Positions 53,123 to 63,300 of a stretch of DNA of 64,000 nucleotides are shown here, piece by piece. Each line of letters starts with the position of its first letter. Within the stretch, counting starts at the first letter, position 1. The notes under the pieces are model-generated. The model did not search any database. It saw only the letters and a program-made list of their open reading frames with translations, and was not told the origin of the DNA. Source of the stretch: Paenibacillus kribbensis (lineage in GTDB: Bacteria > Bacillota > Bacilli > Paenibacillales > Paenibacillaceae); the NCBI RefSeq assembly GCF_002240415.1, contig NZ_CP020028.1, positions 3,435,501 through 3,499,500 on the forward strand. The letters are read 5' to 3'. The position numbers and the translations under genes are program-made.

Positions 53123-53749
53123 TTAGTGGTTAATCCACTTCATATCCTTCGCTGGCCAGAAAATAACGTCAGCCCGGCCCACGACTTCCTTCAAATCAAC
53201 ATATCCAATCATCCGGCTGTCTGTGCTATTGGAACGGTTATCGCCCATAACAAAAATATGCCCTGCCGGAACTTTTCCATCCTTAAACTTCTCATTTGGA
53301 AAATTGGTAAATTTGTTGTAAAGCTCGCCATTTTGATGCGCTTCTGCCAAAGGAGCCTTGAGATAAGGTTCCTGAATCGGCTTGCCATTCACTGTAATCG
53401 TGTCACCATCTACCTTGACCGTATCACCCGCAACGGCAATGACGCGCTTGATGAAGTCTCTTCCTTCCTCCGGAACATGGAACACAATCACTTCACCCGG
53501 TTTAGGGTCACGAAAATCATATAAAATCTCATTTACAATGACACGTTCTCCCGTATGAAAGTTAGGCTGCATCGACGGTCCATCCACAATAAACGGCTTA
53601 AAGAGAAGCCAACGGATTAAAAAGACAAGCACTAACGCAATAATGATGGCCTTTAGCCACTCAAAAATTTCATTTTTTGGTTTACGCTTGGGCGTACCAT
53701 CCTGATCGGTTGGCTGCTGCACAGCTCCTTGTCCTACTTCTTGCTCCAT
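53123..53749 (-). CDS. lepB: Type I signal peptidase
   Basis: Cleaves signal peptides of exported proteins outside the membrane. One N-terminal membrane helix (about 32-50), catalytic Ser59 (DGPSMQPNF) and Lys101 (FIKRVIAVAGD), and the C-terminal GHIFVMGDNRSNSTDSR box. The 208 aa length is of the Bacillus Sip type. The N-terminal cytoplasmic segment (1-28) is polar. The start ATG at 53749 has AGAGGA 9 nt upstream. It is placed between rplS and rbgA, separated from rplS by a strong terminator. Confidence 0.96.
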   Translation of the reverse strand: MEQEVGQGAVQQPTDQDGTPKRKPKNEIFEWLKAIIIALVLVFLIRWLLFKPFIVDGPSMQPNFHTGERVIVNEILYDFRDPKPGEVIVFHVPEEGRDFIKRVIAVAGDTVKVDGDTITVNGKPIQEPYLKAPLAEAHQNGELYNKFTNFPNEKFKDGKVPAGHIFVMGDNRSNSTDSRMIGYVDLKEVVGRADVIFWPAKDMKWINH

Positions 53750-53800
53750 AGCTCACTGTCCTCTCTTTACGGTCAATAATCCACAGTTCCCTATGTACGT

Positions 53801-53840
53801 AGAAAAAACGAAAGGAGCTTGTAACCAAGCCCCTTTCGTT
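53801..53840 (-). terminator. Terminator of rplS
   Basis: Minus-strand stem AACGAAAGGGGCTTG paired with CAAGCTCCTTTCGTT (one mismatch or G-U), tight 4-nt loop, followed by TTTTTCTACG. It lies 10 nt after the rplS stop. Confidence 0.87.
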
Positions 53841-53850
53841 ATTCGTTGTA

Positions 53851-54195
53851 TTAACGACGAATTTCTTTAATTCTCGCTGCTTTACCGCGCAGTTCACGAA
53901 GATAATAAAGCTTCGCACGACGCACTTTACCACGGCGAGCCACTTCGATTTTATCGATTTTTGGGGAATGAAGCGGGAAAGTTCTTTCCACACCTACACC
54001 GTAAGAAATTTTACGAACTGTAAAAGTCTCACTGATTCCACCACCACGGCGCTTAATTACTACACCTTCAAACAACTGGATACGCTCACGAGTTCCCTCG
54101 ATAACTTTCACGTGCACTTTCAAAGTGTCACCAGGACGAAAGTTAGGCAGATCCTTACGCAGTTGTTCTTCAGTGATCGCTTGGACGATATTCAT
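53851..54195 (-). CDS. rplS: 50S ribosomal protein L19
   Basis: 114-aa large-subunit protein: [59 protein letters not shown] and [19 protein letters not shown] are the L19 signature. GAAGGAGGG precedes the ATG. Two promoters and a structured leader lie in the 226-nt gap to trmD, and a terminator follows, so rplS can be expressed on its own. Confidence 0.98.
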   Translation of the reverse strand: MNIVQAITEEQLRKDLPNFRPGDTLKVHVKVIEGTRERIQLFEGVVIKRRGGGISETFTVRKISYGVGVERTFPLHSPKIDKIEVARRGKVRRAKLYYLRELRGKAARIKEIRR

Positions 54196-54297
54196 CTATG
54201 ACTCCCTCCTTCCGTACAGGTGTTCATGTTTCTTCTGGAAACACATCCGTTTCCTTCATCATCCACAGAGGACCACCGTATTACACACAACAGAATT
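54196..54297 (-). promoter_or_regulatory. Probable L19 leader (autoregulatory 5' UTR)
   Basis: The roughly 95 nt between the downstream rplS promoter and the start codon can form several short helices (for example GGTCCTC with GAGGAT-like partners and GGAAAC/GTTTCC). Firmicute rplS mRNAs carry an L19-binding leader. Location and structure fit, but I cannot confirm a consensus match by eye. Confidence 0.35.
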
Positions 54298-54399
54298 ATT
54301 GTATCATGGAGGTTACCGTATTGCAACAACAAAAAGGGATTTGACCAAACATTTATTTAATTTGACTTCATTATAGAACAGGTTGCTACCTGCTTTCAA
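54298..54399 (-). promoter_or_regulatory. Two SigA-type promoters in tandem upstream of rplS
   Basis: Upstream promoter on the minus strand: TTGAAA (54394-54399), 18-nt spacer, TATAAT (54370-54375). Downstream promoter: TTGCAA (54321-54326), 17-nt spacer, TACAAT (54298-54303) with an upstream TGA extension. Both point at rplS and lie within the 226-nt gap after trmD. Confidence 0.65.
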
Positions 54400-54421
54400 A
54401 TCCACTTATGACTAAAGCACT

Positions 54422-55240
54422 TTAACGCTTGTTCTCCGAACAGTCCGGTTTGCAATGCTCCTCAATCCACGCGCGCTCCTTGCCTGTCAGCTCAGCCTTC
54501 TCCAGCAGGTCAGGTCGGCGTTCCAACGTACGGCGCAATGCCTCCTGTCTTCTCCATGCATCAATATTAACGTGATGCCCTGACAGCAGCACATCAGGCA
54601 CTTTCCAGCCCCTAAACTCAGCAGGCCGGGTATAATGCGGGTACTCTAAAAGCCCCGTGCTAAATGAGTCTGTAATTGCACTTGTTTCATTGCCCAGCAC
54701 TCCCGGCAGCAGCCGTGTCACACTATCAATAACAGTCATCGCTGGCAGCTCTCCGCCAGTCAGTACATAATCGCCGATAGAAAGCTCATCCGTCACCAAA
54801 TGCTCGCGAATCCGCTCATCATAGCCCTCATAATGTCCGCATATAAAAATAAGATGGTCCTCTCGGGCCAGCTCCTCCGCTTTCTTTTGCGTAAAGGTCT
54901 CACCTTGTGGACACATCAAAATGATACGCGGAGCTTTCAAATCAGCGTTTCCTTCGCTCTTCTCTTGATGGACGACTCCATCGGCAGCCTCTAATATGGG
55001 ACGCTCTGATTCATCCAACAACGCTTCCACCGCGGCAAAAATAGGGTCGGGCTTTAATACCATCCCGCCCCCACCGCCATAGGGCGTATCATCTACCTGT
55101 CCATGCTTGTTACCGGCATACTGGCGAAAATTAACCGCTTGCAGTGAAACTATTCCCTTATCCCTTGCTTTTCCCAGAATACTTGCACTAAATACACCAT
55201 CAAACATTTCAGGAAACAGGGTCAGCACATCCACCCGCAT
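54422..55240 (-). CDS. trmD: tRNA (guanine-N1-)-methyltransferase TrmD
   Basis: SPOUT methyltransferase that forms m1G37 in tRNA and prevents frameshifting. [67 protein letters not shown] and [13 protein letters not shown] mark the trefoil knot and active site. At 272 aa it is about 30 residues longer than B. subtilis TrmD; the excess is an insertion at about 75-103. The ATG shares one base with the rimM stop (TAATG). Confidence 0.96.
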   Translation of the reverse strand: MRVDVLTLFPEMFDGVFSASILGKARDKGIVSLQAVNFRQYAGNKHGQVDDTPYGGGGGMVLKPDPIFAAVEALLDESERPILEAADGVVHQEKSEGNADLKAPRIILMCPQGETFTQKKAEELAREDHLIFICGHYEGYDERIREHLVTDELSIGDYVLTGGELPAMTVIDSVTRLLPGVLGNETSAITDSFSTGLLEYPHYTRPAEFRGWKVPDVLLSGHHVNIDAWRRQEALRRTLERRPDLLEKAELTGKERAWIEEHCKPDCSENKR

Positions 55241-55755
55241 TATAGCAGTCCTTCCATCAACCGTACCGTAGCCCGCTTTTCACGCACGTTTACATTCAAA
55301 ATAACACTCTCTATATATGGCAATAGCAGTTCCTTGCCATTAGGCATTTTGATTACCCATACATCATTGGCTCCCGGAGTCAAAATTTCTTTAACCACAC
55401 CAAGCTTTTCTCCGTCTTCTGTAATGACTTCCAGGCCGATAACTTCATGAAAATAGAATTCATTTTCTTCTAGCTCGCCTAGACGTTCAGCAGATACCTT
55501 CAACAAAGTACCTTTGTATTTTTCAACATCATTGATATTGTGATATTCCTTAAATTTGACGATGACCATATTTTTTTGAAAACGCGCTGTCTCGACAGTT
55601 ACGGGAACCGGTGCTTTACCATCCGCCGGAACAATCAATAGCTCGCTGCCTTTGGCAAAACGATCCTCTAGAAAATCAGTAGTCGTTAATATTTTAAGCT
55701 CGCCGCGAATTCCATGGGTATTCACAATTTTCCCGACATTAAACAATTGCTGCAT
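55240..55755 (-). CDS. rimM: Ribosome maturation factor RimM
   Basis: Assists 30S head assembly by binding S19. N-terminal barrel [18 protein letters not shown] and C-terminal PRC-like domain [45 protein letters not shown]. The start is the ATG at 55755 ([11 protein letters not shown]), 6-7 nt after AGGAGG; a 16-codon extension upstream is unsupported. The length is 171 aa. It lies behind a terminator-like hairpin and overlaps trmD by one base. Confidence 0.96.
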   Translation of the reverse strand: MQQLFNVGKIVNTHGIRGELKILTTTDFLEDRFAKGSELLIVPADGKAPVPVTVETARFQKNMVIVKFKEYHNINDVEKYKGTLLKVSAERLGELEENEFYFHEVIGLEVITEDGEKLGVVKEILTPGANDVWVIKMPNGKELLLPYIESVILNVNVREKRATVRLMEGLL

Positions 55756-55806
55756 CGTGTTCCTCCTGCACATAATCGGTCCGCTCCATATCATCTTCAT
55801 CATGTA

Positions 55807-55838
55807 CGAAAAAGGGTTAGGACATACATCCTAACCCA
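55807..55838 (-). terminator. Terminator or attenuator between the KH gene and rimM
   Basis: Minus-strand perfect 9-bp stem GGGTTAGGA/TCCTAACCC with a 6-nt loop, followed by TTTTTCG. It lies 14 nt after the KH-protein stop and 50 nt before rimM, dividing rpsP-ylqC from rimM-trmD. Confidence 0.75.
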
Positions 55839-55851
55839 CTTTCGTATATCT

Positions 55852-56082
55852 TTAAGATATGATGTCTACGGTAACCCGTTTATCCATCTTAACGGCTGCT
55901 GATGCAACCACAGTGCGAAGCGCCTTGGCGATACGACCCTGCTTGCCAATGACTTTACCTACATCCTCAGGATGCACACTAAGCTCATATACAACAAGCC
56001 GATCCTTCTCCAAGGTCTTCACGGTTACATCATCCGGATGATCGACTAAAGCCTTAGCAATGATTATCACTAATTCTTCCAT
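55852..56082 (-). CDS. khpA: KH-domain RNA-binding protein (YlqC/KhpA)
   Basis: 76-aa single KH domain: VHPEDVGKVIGKQGRIAKALRTVVASAA contains the GxxG loop (GKQG). KhpA acts with KhpB as an RNA chaperone affecting cell division and small RNA function in Firmicutes. It lies 23 nt after rpsP, as in most Firmicutes, with GGAGGG upstream. Confidence 0.93.
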   Translation of the reverse strand: MEELVIIIAKALVDHPDDVTVKTLEKDRLVVYELSVHPEDVGKVIGKQGRIAKALRTVVASAAVKMDKRVTVDIIS

Positions 56083-56105
56083 GGTTGACCCTCCGTATCA
56101 GCACC

Positions 56106-56378
56106 TTATTTCTGTGTTTTAAGCTCATGAAACTTTTTCATCACACCCGCTTTGCTAAGCAAGTTGCGAACAGTGTCGGATGCTTGTGCACCATCTTGCA
56201 ACCATTTCAGCGCTTTATCTTCATCAATTTTTACAACCGCTGGTACTGTAATAGGGTTGTAATAACCGATTTCTTCGATAAAACGACCGTCACGCGGGGA
56301 ACGGGAATCAGATACCACGACGCGATAGAAAGGAGCTTTATGTGCACCCATACGTTTCAGACGAATACGAACTGCCAC
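56106..56378 (-). CDS. rpsP: 30S ribosomal protein S16
   Basis: 90-aa protein beginning [31 protein letters not shown] with EEIGYYNP, the S16 signature. The start codon is GTG (56378), 7-8 nt after AAGGAGGTG. It lies between ffh and khpA in the conserved ffh-rpsP-khpA-rimM-trmD-rplS order. Confidence 0.98.
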   Translation of the reverse strand: MAVRIRLKRMGAHKAPFYRVVVSDSRSPRDGRFIEEIGYYNPITVPAVVKIDEDKALKWLQDGAQASDTVRNLLSKAGVMKKFHELKTQK

Positions 56379-56443
56379 GAAAATTCACCTCCTTCAAAAA
56401 GTAGACTGTATATGTTATCCTTCATTCCAACGGCCCAAGAGCC

Positions 56444-57820
56444 TTAACGGAAAGGAAACTTCAAGCCCTTACCCATACCTTTCAACTGCTTCAGAGCCTT
56501 GTTTTTGCCGCCTTTAGGCCCCATCATATCTGAGAACTGCTTCATCATACGGCGCATTTCGTCAAATTGTTTAATCAAACGATTTACCTCAGCCAACGAC
56601 GTTCCACTGCCTACAGCAATCCGTTTGCGCCGACTATGATTAATCATGTCCGGGTTTTGTTTCTCCTGTGTGGTCATTGAATGCACGATAGCCTCAATAC
56701 GGCCCATCTGCTTATCATCCACTTTGATATCTTTCATTTGCTTCATGTTGCCCATACCGGGAATCATATCAAGAATCTGATCAATCGGGCCAAGCTTTTT
56801 AACCTGATCCATCTGCTCCAGAAAATCTTCGAAAGTAAACTCGGCATTGCGCATTTTCCGTTCCATTTCCTTCGCTTTGTCAGCGTCGATATTGGACTGC
56901 GCTTTTTCAATCAGGGACAGCATATCGCCCATACCCAGAATCCGTGAAGCCATCCGTTCCGGATGAAACGGCTCCATCGCATCCAGCTTTTCACCCAGTG
57001 TAGCAAACTTGATCGGGCATCCCGTCACAGCCTTAACTGACAAGGCCGCACCACCACGAGTGTCGCCATCCAACTTCGTCAGTACAACCCCCGTTAGCTC
57101 CAGGCTACTGTTAAAGTGCTCTGCAACGTTAACTGCGTCCTGCCCCGTCATGCTATCTACCACCAACAGAACTTCGTCCGGCTTGACGTTAGCATGAATC
57201 TGGCGCAGCTCTTCCATGAGTTCTTCATCAACATGAAGACGACCAGCAGTGTCTATAATAACGTAATCGTTACCGTTATCCTTGGCATGCTGCAGACCCT
57301 GCTTTGCAATCTCCACCGGGCTTGTCTGATCTCCGAGGGTAAATACAGGTGCATTGATCTGTTCGCCGAGAATCTGGAGCTGCTTGATCGCGGCCGGTCT
57401 GTAGATATCACCAGCTACAAGCAACGGACGATGATTTTGCTTTTGCAGCAGCTTCGCCAGTTTGCCAGACGTCGTCGTCTTACCTGCACCCTGGAGACCC
57501 ACCATCATAATGACTGTAGGCGGCTTGTTAGCTTTGGCAAGCTTGGCCTGGCTGCCACCCATCAACTCGGTCAATTCCTTGTTCACGATGTCGATAATGA
57601 CCATACCTGGCGTAAAGCTGTCCATTACTTCCTTACCAACGGACTTCTCTTTCACCTTGGCAATAAAGTCCTTTACAACCTTGAAGTTAACGTCCGCCTC
57701 AAGCAAAGCCAATCGTACTTCACGCATCGCCTGAGCTACATCATCCTCAGACACTTTCCCTTTGCCGCGCAGTTTACTGAATACATTTTGCAAGCGAGTC
57801 GATAATCCTTCAAATGCCAT
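56444..57820 (-). CDS. ffh: Signal recognition particle protein Ffh
   Basis: SRP GTPase that binds signal sequences with the 6S/4.5S-like RNA. NG domain: GLQGAGKTTTSGKLA, DIYRPAAIKQL, DTAGRLH, TKLDGDTRGGAAL. Methionine-rich M domain: SRRKRIAVGSGTSLAEVNRLIKQFDEMRRMMKQ (in segments) and a GKGLKFPFR tail. The length is 458 aa, slightly longer than B. subtilis (446). The start has AAGGAGGTG upstream. Confidence 0.97.
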   Translation of the reverse strand: MAFEGLSTRLQNVFSKLRGKGKVSEDDVAQAMREVRLALLEADVNFKVVKDFIAKVKEKSVGKEVMDSFTPGMVIIDIVNKELTELMGGSQAKLAKANKPPTVIMMVGLQGAGKTTTSGKLAKLLQKQNHRPLLVAGDIYRPAAIKQLQILGEQINAPVFTLGDQTSPVEIAKQGLQHAKDNGNDYVIIDTAGRLHVDEELMEELRQIHANVKPDEVLLVVDSMTGQDAVNVAEHFNSSLELTGVVLTKLDGDTRGGAALSVKAVTGCPIKFATLGEKLDAMEPFHPERMASRILGMGDMLSLIEKAQSNIDADKAKEMERKMRNAEFTFEDFLEQMDQVKKLGPIDQILDMIPGMGNMKQMKDIKVDDKQMGRIEAIVHSMTTQEKQNPDMINHSRRKRIAVGSGTSLAEVNRLIKQFDEMRRMMKQFSDMMGPKGGKNKALKQLKGMGKGLKFPFR

Positions 57821-57872
57821 ACTTTCGCACCTCCTTGTCTACCAGGGTTGTTTATTTACTCATTTATATGAC

Positions 57873-58241
57873 CTACAATTCCTGCAGGCGATTTACAATT
57901 TGATGAACATGCAGCAGAGTGCCTTCATGGGGCTCGCCCATCTTACCGAATGCCTCCTGCAACGCTGCATTTAGCTCTTTCAGATCTTGGCTTCTGCGTT
58001 CATGCTTGCTCAGCAATCCAAGCTTTTCCTCATACATTTCCAGTACCTGTTCAGCACGTTTAATATGTTCATACACTGCCTGACGGCTAATTTCAAATTC
58101 CGAAGCAATTTCTCCCAGAGAAAAATCATCATGGAAGTAATATTTCAAAAACATCTGTTGCTTCTCCGTAAGCAGAGGTTCATAGAAGTCAAACAGTCGG
58201 TTAATTCGGTTTGTCTTTTCCAGCCGATTCTCCTGACTCAT
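57873..58241 (-). CDS. ylxM: YlxM family SRP-associated DNA-binding protein
   Basis: 122-aa protein with a sigma-region-4-like helix-turn-helix: YEPLLTEKQQMFLKYYFHDDFSLGEIASEFEISRQAVYEHIKRAE read as consecutive segments. In streptococci YlxM modulates SRP assembly and Ffh activity. I chose the ATG at 58241 (MSQENRLEKTNRINRLFDFYEPL), 7 nt after GGAGGT; 19 upstream codons are unsupported. It is placed directly before ffh. Confidence 0.93.
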   Translation of the reverse strand: MSQENRLEKTNRINRLFDFYEPLLTEKQQMFLKYYFHDDFSLGEIASEFEISRQAVYEHIKRAEQVLEMYEEKLGLLSKHERRSQDLKELNAALQEAFGKMGEPHEGTLLHVHQIVNRLQEL

Positions 58242-58354
58242 CACCAATACCTCCATTGCCTCCATCGTCAAGGAAAAACACTTTACAGTTCTTTTCAACG
58301 TTCCTTATCATACATAAAAGAAAAGAAGATGTCAAGCGTTATCCCTTGTCAACC

Positions 58355-58401
58355 AAAAAAAAGCCGATCCACAACCCTTGAATGGAATTACAGATCGACT
58401 T
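58355..58401 (-). terminator. Terminator downstream of the hemolysin III-like gene
   Basis: Minus-strand stem AAGTCGATC/GATCGGCTT (one G-U) with a 23-nt loop and eight T residues after it. It partly faces both ways, since T residues also follow on the plus strand. It lies just past the stop at 58417. Confidence 0.77.
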
Positions 58402-58416
58402 TTTTCTTCCTGTTCC

Positions 58417-59067
58417 TTAAACCCTGACTGGAGTAAGATACAGCAGAATTGCCAGAAAATGAAGTATGCTGCCTGCCAAAACAAACAGATGCCAGATTGC
58501 ATGATGATACGGGAATGCCCGCCATACATAGAAAATCGTGCCCAACGTGTACAGAAGACCACCTACGAACAATAACGTCATCCCTCCAGCCGGGACTACC
58601 GCCACCAGAGGATTCCAGGCAATGATGATGAGCCAGCCCATCACAATGTAAAACACGGTGGACATGAACAGAAAGCGTTTGGTGAAGAACGCCTTGAACA
58701 GCACACCGACCAAAGCGATTCCCCATACCACTCCAAACAGCGTCCAGCCTAAAGTCCCTCGCAATGCAACAAGCATAAACGGGGTGTAGCTGCCTGCAAT
58801 GAACAGGTAAATGCAAGAATGATCGAATATTTCGAACAAATCCTTCAATTTCCCTTCACGGAGGCTATGAAGCAACGTGGAATTGGTGTACAACAGCAGC
58901 ATGGTTATCCCATAAATCGTAAAGCTGACGACATGCCAAGCTGTCCCTTTTAAGCTGGAAAAAACAATGAGCAGCACAAGCGCCGCCACACTTAAAACGA
59001 CTCCAATTCCATGTGTAATGGCGTTGGCTACTTCCTCCCGTCGGGAATAAGTATAGGTGTTCACCAT
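58417..59067 (-). CDS. Hemolysin III / PAQR family membrane protein (YqfA-like)
   Basis: 216-aa protein with seven predicted membrane helices. Family motifs are visible: SRREEVANAITHGIGVVLSVA, STLLHSL, FEIFDHSCIYLFIAGSYTPF, and the C-terminal PYHHAIWHLFVLAGSILHFLA. The conserved Ser, Asp and His residues form the metal site of this superfamily. Despite the name, haemolytic activity is not established; family members affect membrane fluidity or act as hydrolases. It is inserted between ftsY and ylxM relative to B. subtilis and has its own terminator. Confidence 0.92.
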   Translation of the reverse strand: MVNTYTYSRREEVANAITHGIGVVLSVAALVLLIVFSSLKGTAWHVVSFTIYGITMLLLYTNSTLLHSLREGKLKDLFEIFDHSCIYLFIAGSYTPFMLVALRGTLGWTLFGVVWGIALVGVLFKAFFTKRFLFMSTVFYIVMGWLIIIAWNPLVAVVPAGGMTLLFVGGLLYTLGTIFYVWRAFPYHHAIWHLFVLAGSILHFLAILLYLTPVRV

Positions 59068-59144
59068 CGGTTCTTCACCCGGCTTTCTGTAATTTTTTTT
59101 ATATACAAAAATATATATCCGACATCGACAGACCCGTTGCTCTC

Positions 59145-59173
59145 ATTATATATCTCTACGATATATATCTCCA
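59145..59173 (-). promoter_or_regulatory. Possible promoter of the hemolysin III-like gene
   Basis: Minus strand TGGAGA (59168-59173), 17-nt spacer, TATAAT (59145-59150), about 80 nt upstream of the ATG. The surrounding 207-nt gap (59068-59274) is very AT-rich, with repeated GATATATATC-like words that could be a regulator site or chance. No other gene is supported there. Confidence 0.35.
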
Positions 59174-59274
59174 CCACCTCGAGCAGCAACAGGCCAAGTC
59201 CAAGCCCCGAGCCTGATAGACTAGGCGATTGCAAGACATCCTCCAAACTTCCAGGCCATCCTGTACAACCTAAA

Positions 59275-60291
59275 TCAGCGCTGCTCTTCCTCTCCAGCAG
59301 CAGTTGCTTCACCAGCCTCTTCCTGAATCAAGCCCGCAAACAATGCATGAACGAATTGCTCAGAATCAAACGGTTGAAGGTCATCCATTTTTTCGCCTAA
59401 GCCCACCAGCTTAACAGGCAAATTCAACTCTTGGCGGATTGCTACAACAATTCCGCCCTTTGCTGTACCATCCAACTTCGTCAGCACCAGCCCGGTTACG
59501 CCGCTTTTCTCTCCAAACAGCTTGGCCTGGTTCAGTGCATTCTGTCCGGTCGTGGCATCAAGTACCAGCAGCACTTCGTGAGGAGCGTCCGGGATTTCAC
59601 GCTGGATAACACGGAAAATTTTGTTCAACTCCTCCATCAGATTGCTTTTATTCTGAAGACGTCCTGCAGTATCACACAGCAAAACATCTACCTGACGCTG
59701 CTTTGCAGCCTGTACGGCATCATACATAACCGCAGCCGGATCGGAACCGGATTGCTGCTTGATAACCTCCACACCTGCTCGTTGACCCCATACCTCCAGC
59801 TGTTCAATCGCACCGGCACGGAACGTATCTCCGGCAGCCAGCAGCACTTTTTTACCCTCTTGTTTAAAACGGTGAGCCAGCTTGCCGATCGTTGTTGTTT
59901 TGCCGACACCGTTGACCCCGACGAATAGTATGACTGTAATGCCGTTAGAGCTCATTTGGAGCTGACTATTGTCATTGCCTCTCAGCAGCTCGGATAGCTT
60001 TTCCGACAATACAGGCTGAAGCTCGGATGCATCCTCGATTTTGCGTTTTTTCACTTCTACCCGCAGGTCTTCAATGAGGTTCATCACCGTGTTGACACCT
60101 ACGTCCGCTCCGATCAGAATTTCCTCCAGTTCCTCATAAAACTCCTCATCAATCTTTTTGCGACGAATCATCAAATCCGTTACTTTTTCAACAAATCCTT
60201 TTCTTGTTTTTTCCAGGCCGTCCTTGAACTGTTTTGTGACGGATTCTGTTTTGCTTGCAATGCTTTCCTTTAATTTTCTAAAGAAACTCAT
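59275..60291 (-). CDS. ftsY: Signal recognition particle receptor FtsY
   Basis: Membrane-associated GTPase that docks SRP-ribosome complexes at SecYEG. N-terminal helix MSFFRKLKESIASKTESVTKQF, then G domain VGVNGVGKTTTIGKLA, GDTFRAGAIEQL, DTAGRLQNKSNLM, TKLDGTAKGG, GLGEKMDDLQPFD. The length of 338 aa is typical of the short Bacillus type without an acidic A domain. It follows smc by 38 nt. Confidence 0.97.
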   Translation of the reverse strand: MSFFRKLKESIASKTESVTKQFKDGLEKTRKGFVEKVTDLMIRRKKIDEEFYEELEEILIGADVGVNTVMNLIEDLRVEVKKRKIEDASELQPVLSEKLSELLRGNDNSQLQMSSNGITVILFVGVNGVGKTTTIGKLAHRFKQEGKKVLLAAGDTFRAGAIEQLEVWGQRAGVEVIKQQSGSDPAAVMYDAVQAAKQRQVDVLLCDTAGRLQNKSNLMEELNKIFRVIQREIPDAPHEVLLVLDATTGQNALNQAKLFGEKSGVTGLVLTKLDGTAKGGIVVAIRQELNLPVKLVGLGEKMDDLQPFDSEQFVHALFAGLIQEEAGEATAAGEEEQR

Positions 60292-60329
60292 AAGTTCCCT
60301 CCGTTGACTTGAAAGTATGTTATTGGATA

Positions 60330-63300
60330 TCAGGCAATCTCGGCTTCGTCACTGTCCAGCTTGACAGATACGAGCTTGGAAACCCCGCCTTCCTCCATCG
60401 TAACCCCGTACAGCACGTCGGATTCTTCCATTGTGCCCTTGCGGTGAGTAACTACAATGAACTGTGTCTGCTCCGAGAATTCCCGTAAATACTGTGCAAA
60501 ACGCACCACGTTGGCTTCGTCCAATGCGGCCTCTACTTCATCGAGCACACAGAATGGAACAGGTTTAACATGTAAAATGGCAAACAGCAGCGCCATCGCC
60601 GTTAACGCCCGCTCACCGCCCGACAGCAGCTGCAAGTTTTGCAGTTTTTTGCCCGGTGGCTGAGCTACAATGTCAATTCCCGTCTCCAGCAGGCGTTCCG
60701 GGTCAAGCAGTACCAGATCAGCCCGTCCGCCTCCGAACAGCTTGGAGAAAACCGTACCAAATTCACGCCGAATGGCATCGAACGTAGATTTGAAACGTTT
60801 GGACATTTCATCATCCATTTCACGAATAACCTGATAGAGCGTGGTTTTGGCCTCCACCAGATCAGATTTTTGCTCATCGAGAAACGTATAACGTTCATGC
60901 ACACGCTGATATTCCTCAATCGCACCCAGATTGACCTCGCCCAGCCCGGAAATACCGCGTTTGAGCCTTTGCACTTCAGCCTGCGTACCTTCAATATCCT
61001 CCGGCACCGGGTAGCGCTGCTTGGCCAGCTCGTAGCTGAGTTCATAATCATCGCTTAATTTTTTGAGCACATTTTCCAGCTCTACATCAAGCCGATTCAC
61101 TCCAATTTCCGTTTGACGAAGCTGCTCTTCAACCGATTTAAGCTGGATTCGCTGCTCTTTTGTCTCGTTCTCGGCCAATTCCAGCTTTTTGGACAAGCTG
61201 CTGCGTGCAGCCCGCTTGAACTCCAACTGCTGCGAGGCTTCTTCCTTTTTCAAACGGTATTGATTGAGATTTTCAATTTGCTTTACGCTCTCCTGCTCAT
61301 TGGTCAGCAGATCAGCTTCGATGGAAGCCAGCAGGGTTTTATTCTGTCTCGAATCCTTGCCAAGAGTATCATAATCTCCACGCAATCTGCGCAGCTGCTC
61401 TTCCAATGAAAAGCGCTCCTGATCCAGCTTACCTTCTCTAACCTTGAGATTGGTAAGTTCACCTTGCAGCTGCTCTTTGGCAGATTCGTTGGCTTTACGA
61501 GCAAATTCGGCAGCGTGGATGGCTTGATGGGTTTTCTTCTCTTCCTCTTCCAGCGCAGCCAACTTGGCCAACGCTTCTTCACGTGCAGTTTCCAACTCTT
61601 TTATCTCCTGGTCGAAGCCCTTTTTCTCCTGACTAGACGCAGCCACCTGTTCCAACACATGACGCAGTTCATGCTCCAGCTGCTTGAGCTCCATTGCGGT
61701 CTGCTGCTCTTCGCCGCGCTTCACATCTCCGGCCTGACGCAGCTCCTCCAAACGGGTCTGTGTCTCCTCCAGCTGGCGTTTGGTATCCACGGCGCTTTGA
61801 CGCAATCTCGCAATTTGCTGCTCCGTATCTAAAATGTCTTGATCCAGCTGATCCAGCTGACGTTTGCGCCCAAGCAGATTGGCATTTTTCTTAAACTGGC
61901 TACCACCAGTCATGGAACCACCTGCATTGACAACGTCGCCTTCCAGCGTCACGACACGATATCTATACTGGCAACGGGCGGCAATCCGGTTCGCATCTTC
62001 CAGCGTACACGCTATGACCACATTCCCCAAGAGGCTGCCTACAATTCCGGCATACCGCTCATCATACTGAACAAGATCCGCACCGATTCCGATAAAGCCC
62101 TCAGCACTTTCCGCAATTTGGCGCTCCCCCGCACCGATTTGGCGCGGTCGAATGACATCCATAGGCAAAAAAGTCGCTCTACCCAATTGACGCTGCTTCA
62201 AAAAACTGATCGCCTGTCTGGATACCGATTCATTTTCCATGACGATATGCTGTACGGAAGCGCCCAAAGCCGTTTCCATCGCCTGCTCCAAATGCTCAGG
62301 CACCCGAATCAGCTCCGCCACCGCTCCGTGTACACCGTGCAAGGTTCCTTTGCGCGCAGCCTTCAATACTTCCTTGACACCCAGCATAAAGCCGTCAAAG
62401 TCATCCTGCATTTCCTTCATCGTATCTCGGCGTGAAATTTGCGCCTCACGTTTTTGTTCCCATTTACGAATGGTGCCTTGACTTTCTTCCAGCAGCTTTT
62501 GCAGCGCCTGGTACTTTTCACTCCCCTGAATATACCCACTGCGCAGACTACTGATTTCCTGTCCCAGCTTCTGAATAGCAGCTTCCAATCCCTTTTTGCG
62601 CTGATCCAGCTCGACTTTTTGTGCTTCCCATTTACCGGATTCGTCACTTACACGGTTCACCCGCCGCTCAAGCGCTTCCTTCTGCTGGTCGGTATAACGG
62701 ATTTCGTTGCGCGCCTGTGCCATTTGGTTCATCAGCTCCAGCAGGTTACCTTTAAGGCTTTCCTCCTGCTCCTGGCTGATGCCGCCTGTGACGCCAATCA
62801 GCTTGGCCTCTTCATCAGATAGCCTCGCACGCAGCTCTTCAAGCTCTACAATTAATGCAGACAGCTTTTCATTCAGCTGATCCAGTTCATTTTTGCGATC
62901 GGAATGCCTTGCCTCGCTCGTGCTGAGCGATAGAATAAGCTGTTCCCGGTTAGCCTGCAGATTGCGTGTACGCTCTTTCAGCAATTCACCGTAGCCCTCG
63001 CTCTTTTCTGTAGCCTCACTGTACTGCAGCAAATCACTTTGCAGGCGCTCGACTTGCTCCTCAAGCTGACGCAATTCATTACGCTCACTCTCCAGCATCG
63101 CGTCGTGGCGGGATACCACCGTAGACAACTGAAGCTGCTCCTGCTGCAGCAAGGCTAGCTTGGAAGTCGCATCGCTCCACGAAGTATGAATTTGTTCAAT
63201 TTGATGGACGTACATCGAAATCTCTTTTGATTTCAACTCACTACGCAGCTCTTTATAATGAATCGCCTTTTCCGATTGCTCCTTAAGCGGGCCGATTTGA

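Noticed and set aside
59061..59312. 83-aa minus-strand open frame between ftsY and the hemolysin III-like gene
   Set aside because: It overlaps the ends of both neighbours, contains low-complexity Leu/Gly/Ser runs, has no binding site, and covers AT-rich promoter-like sequence.
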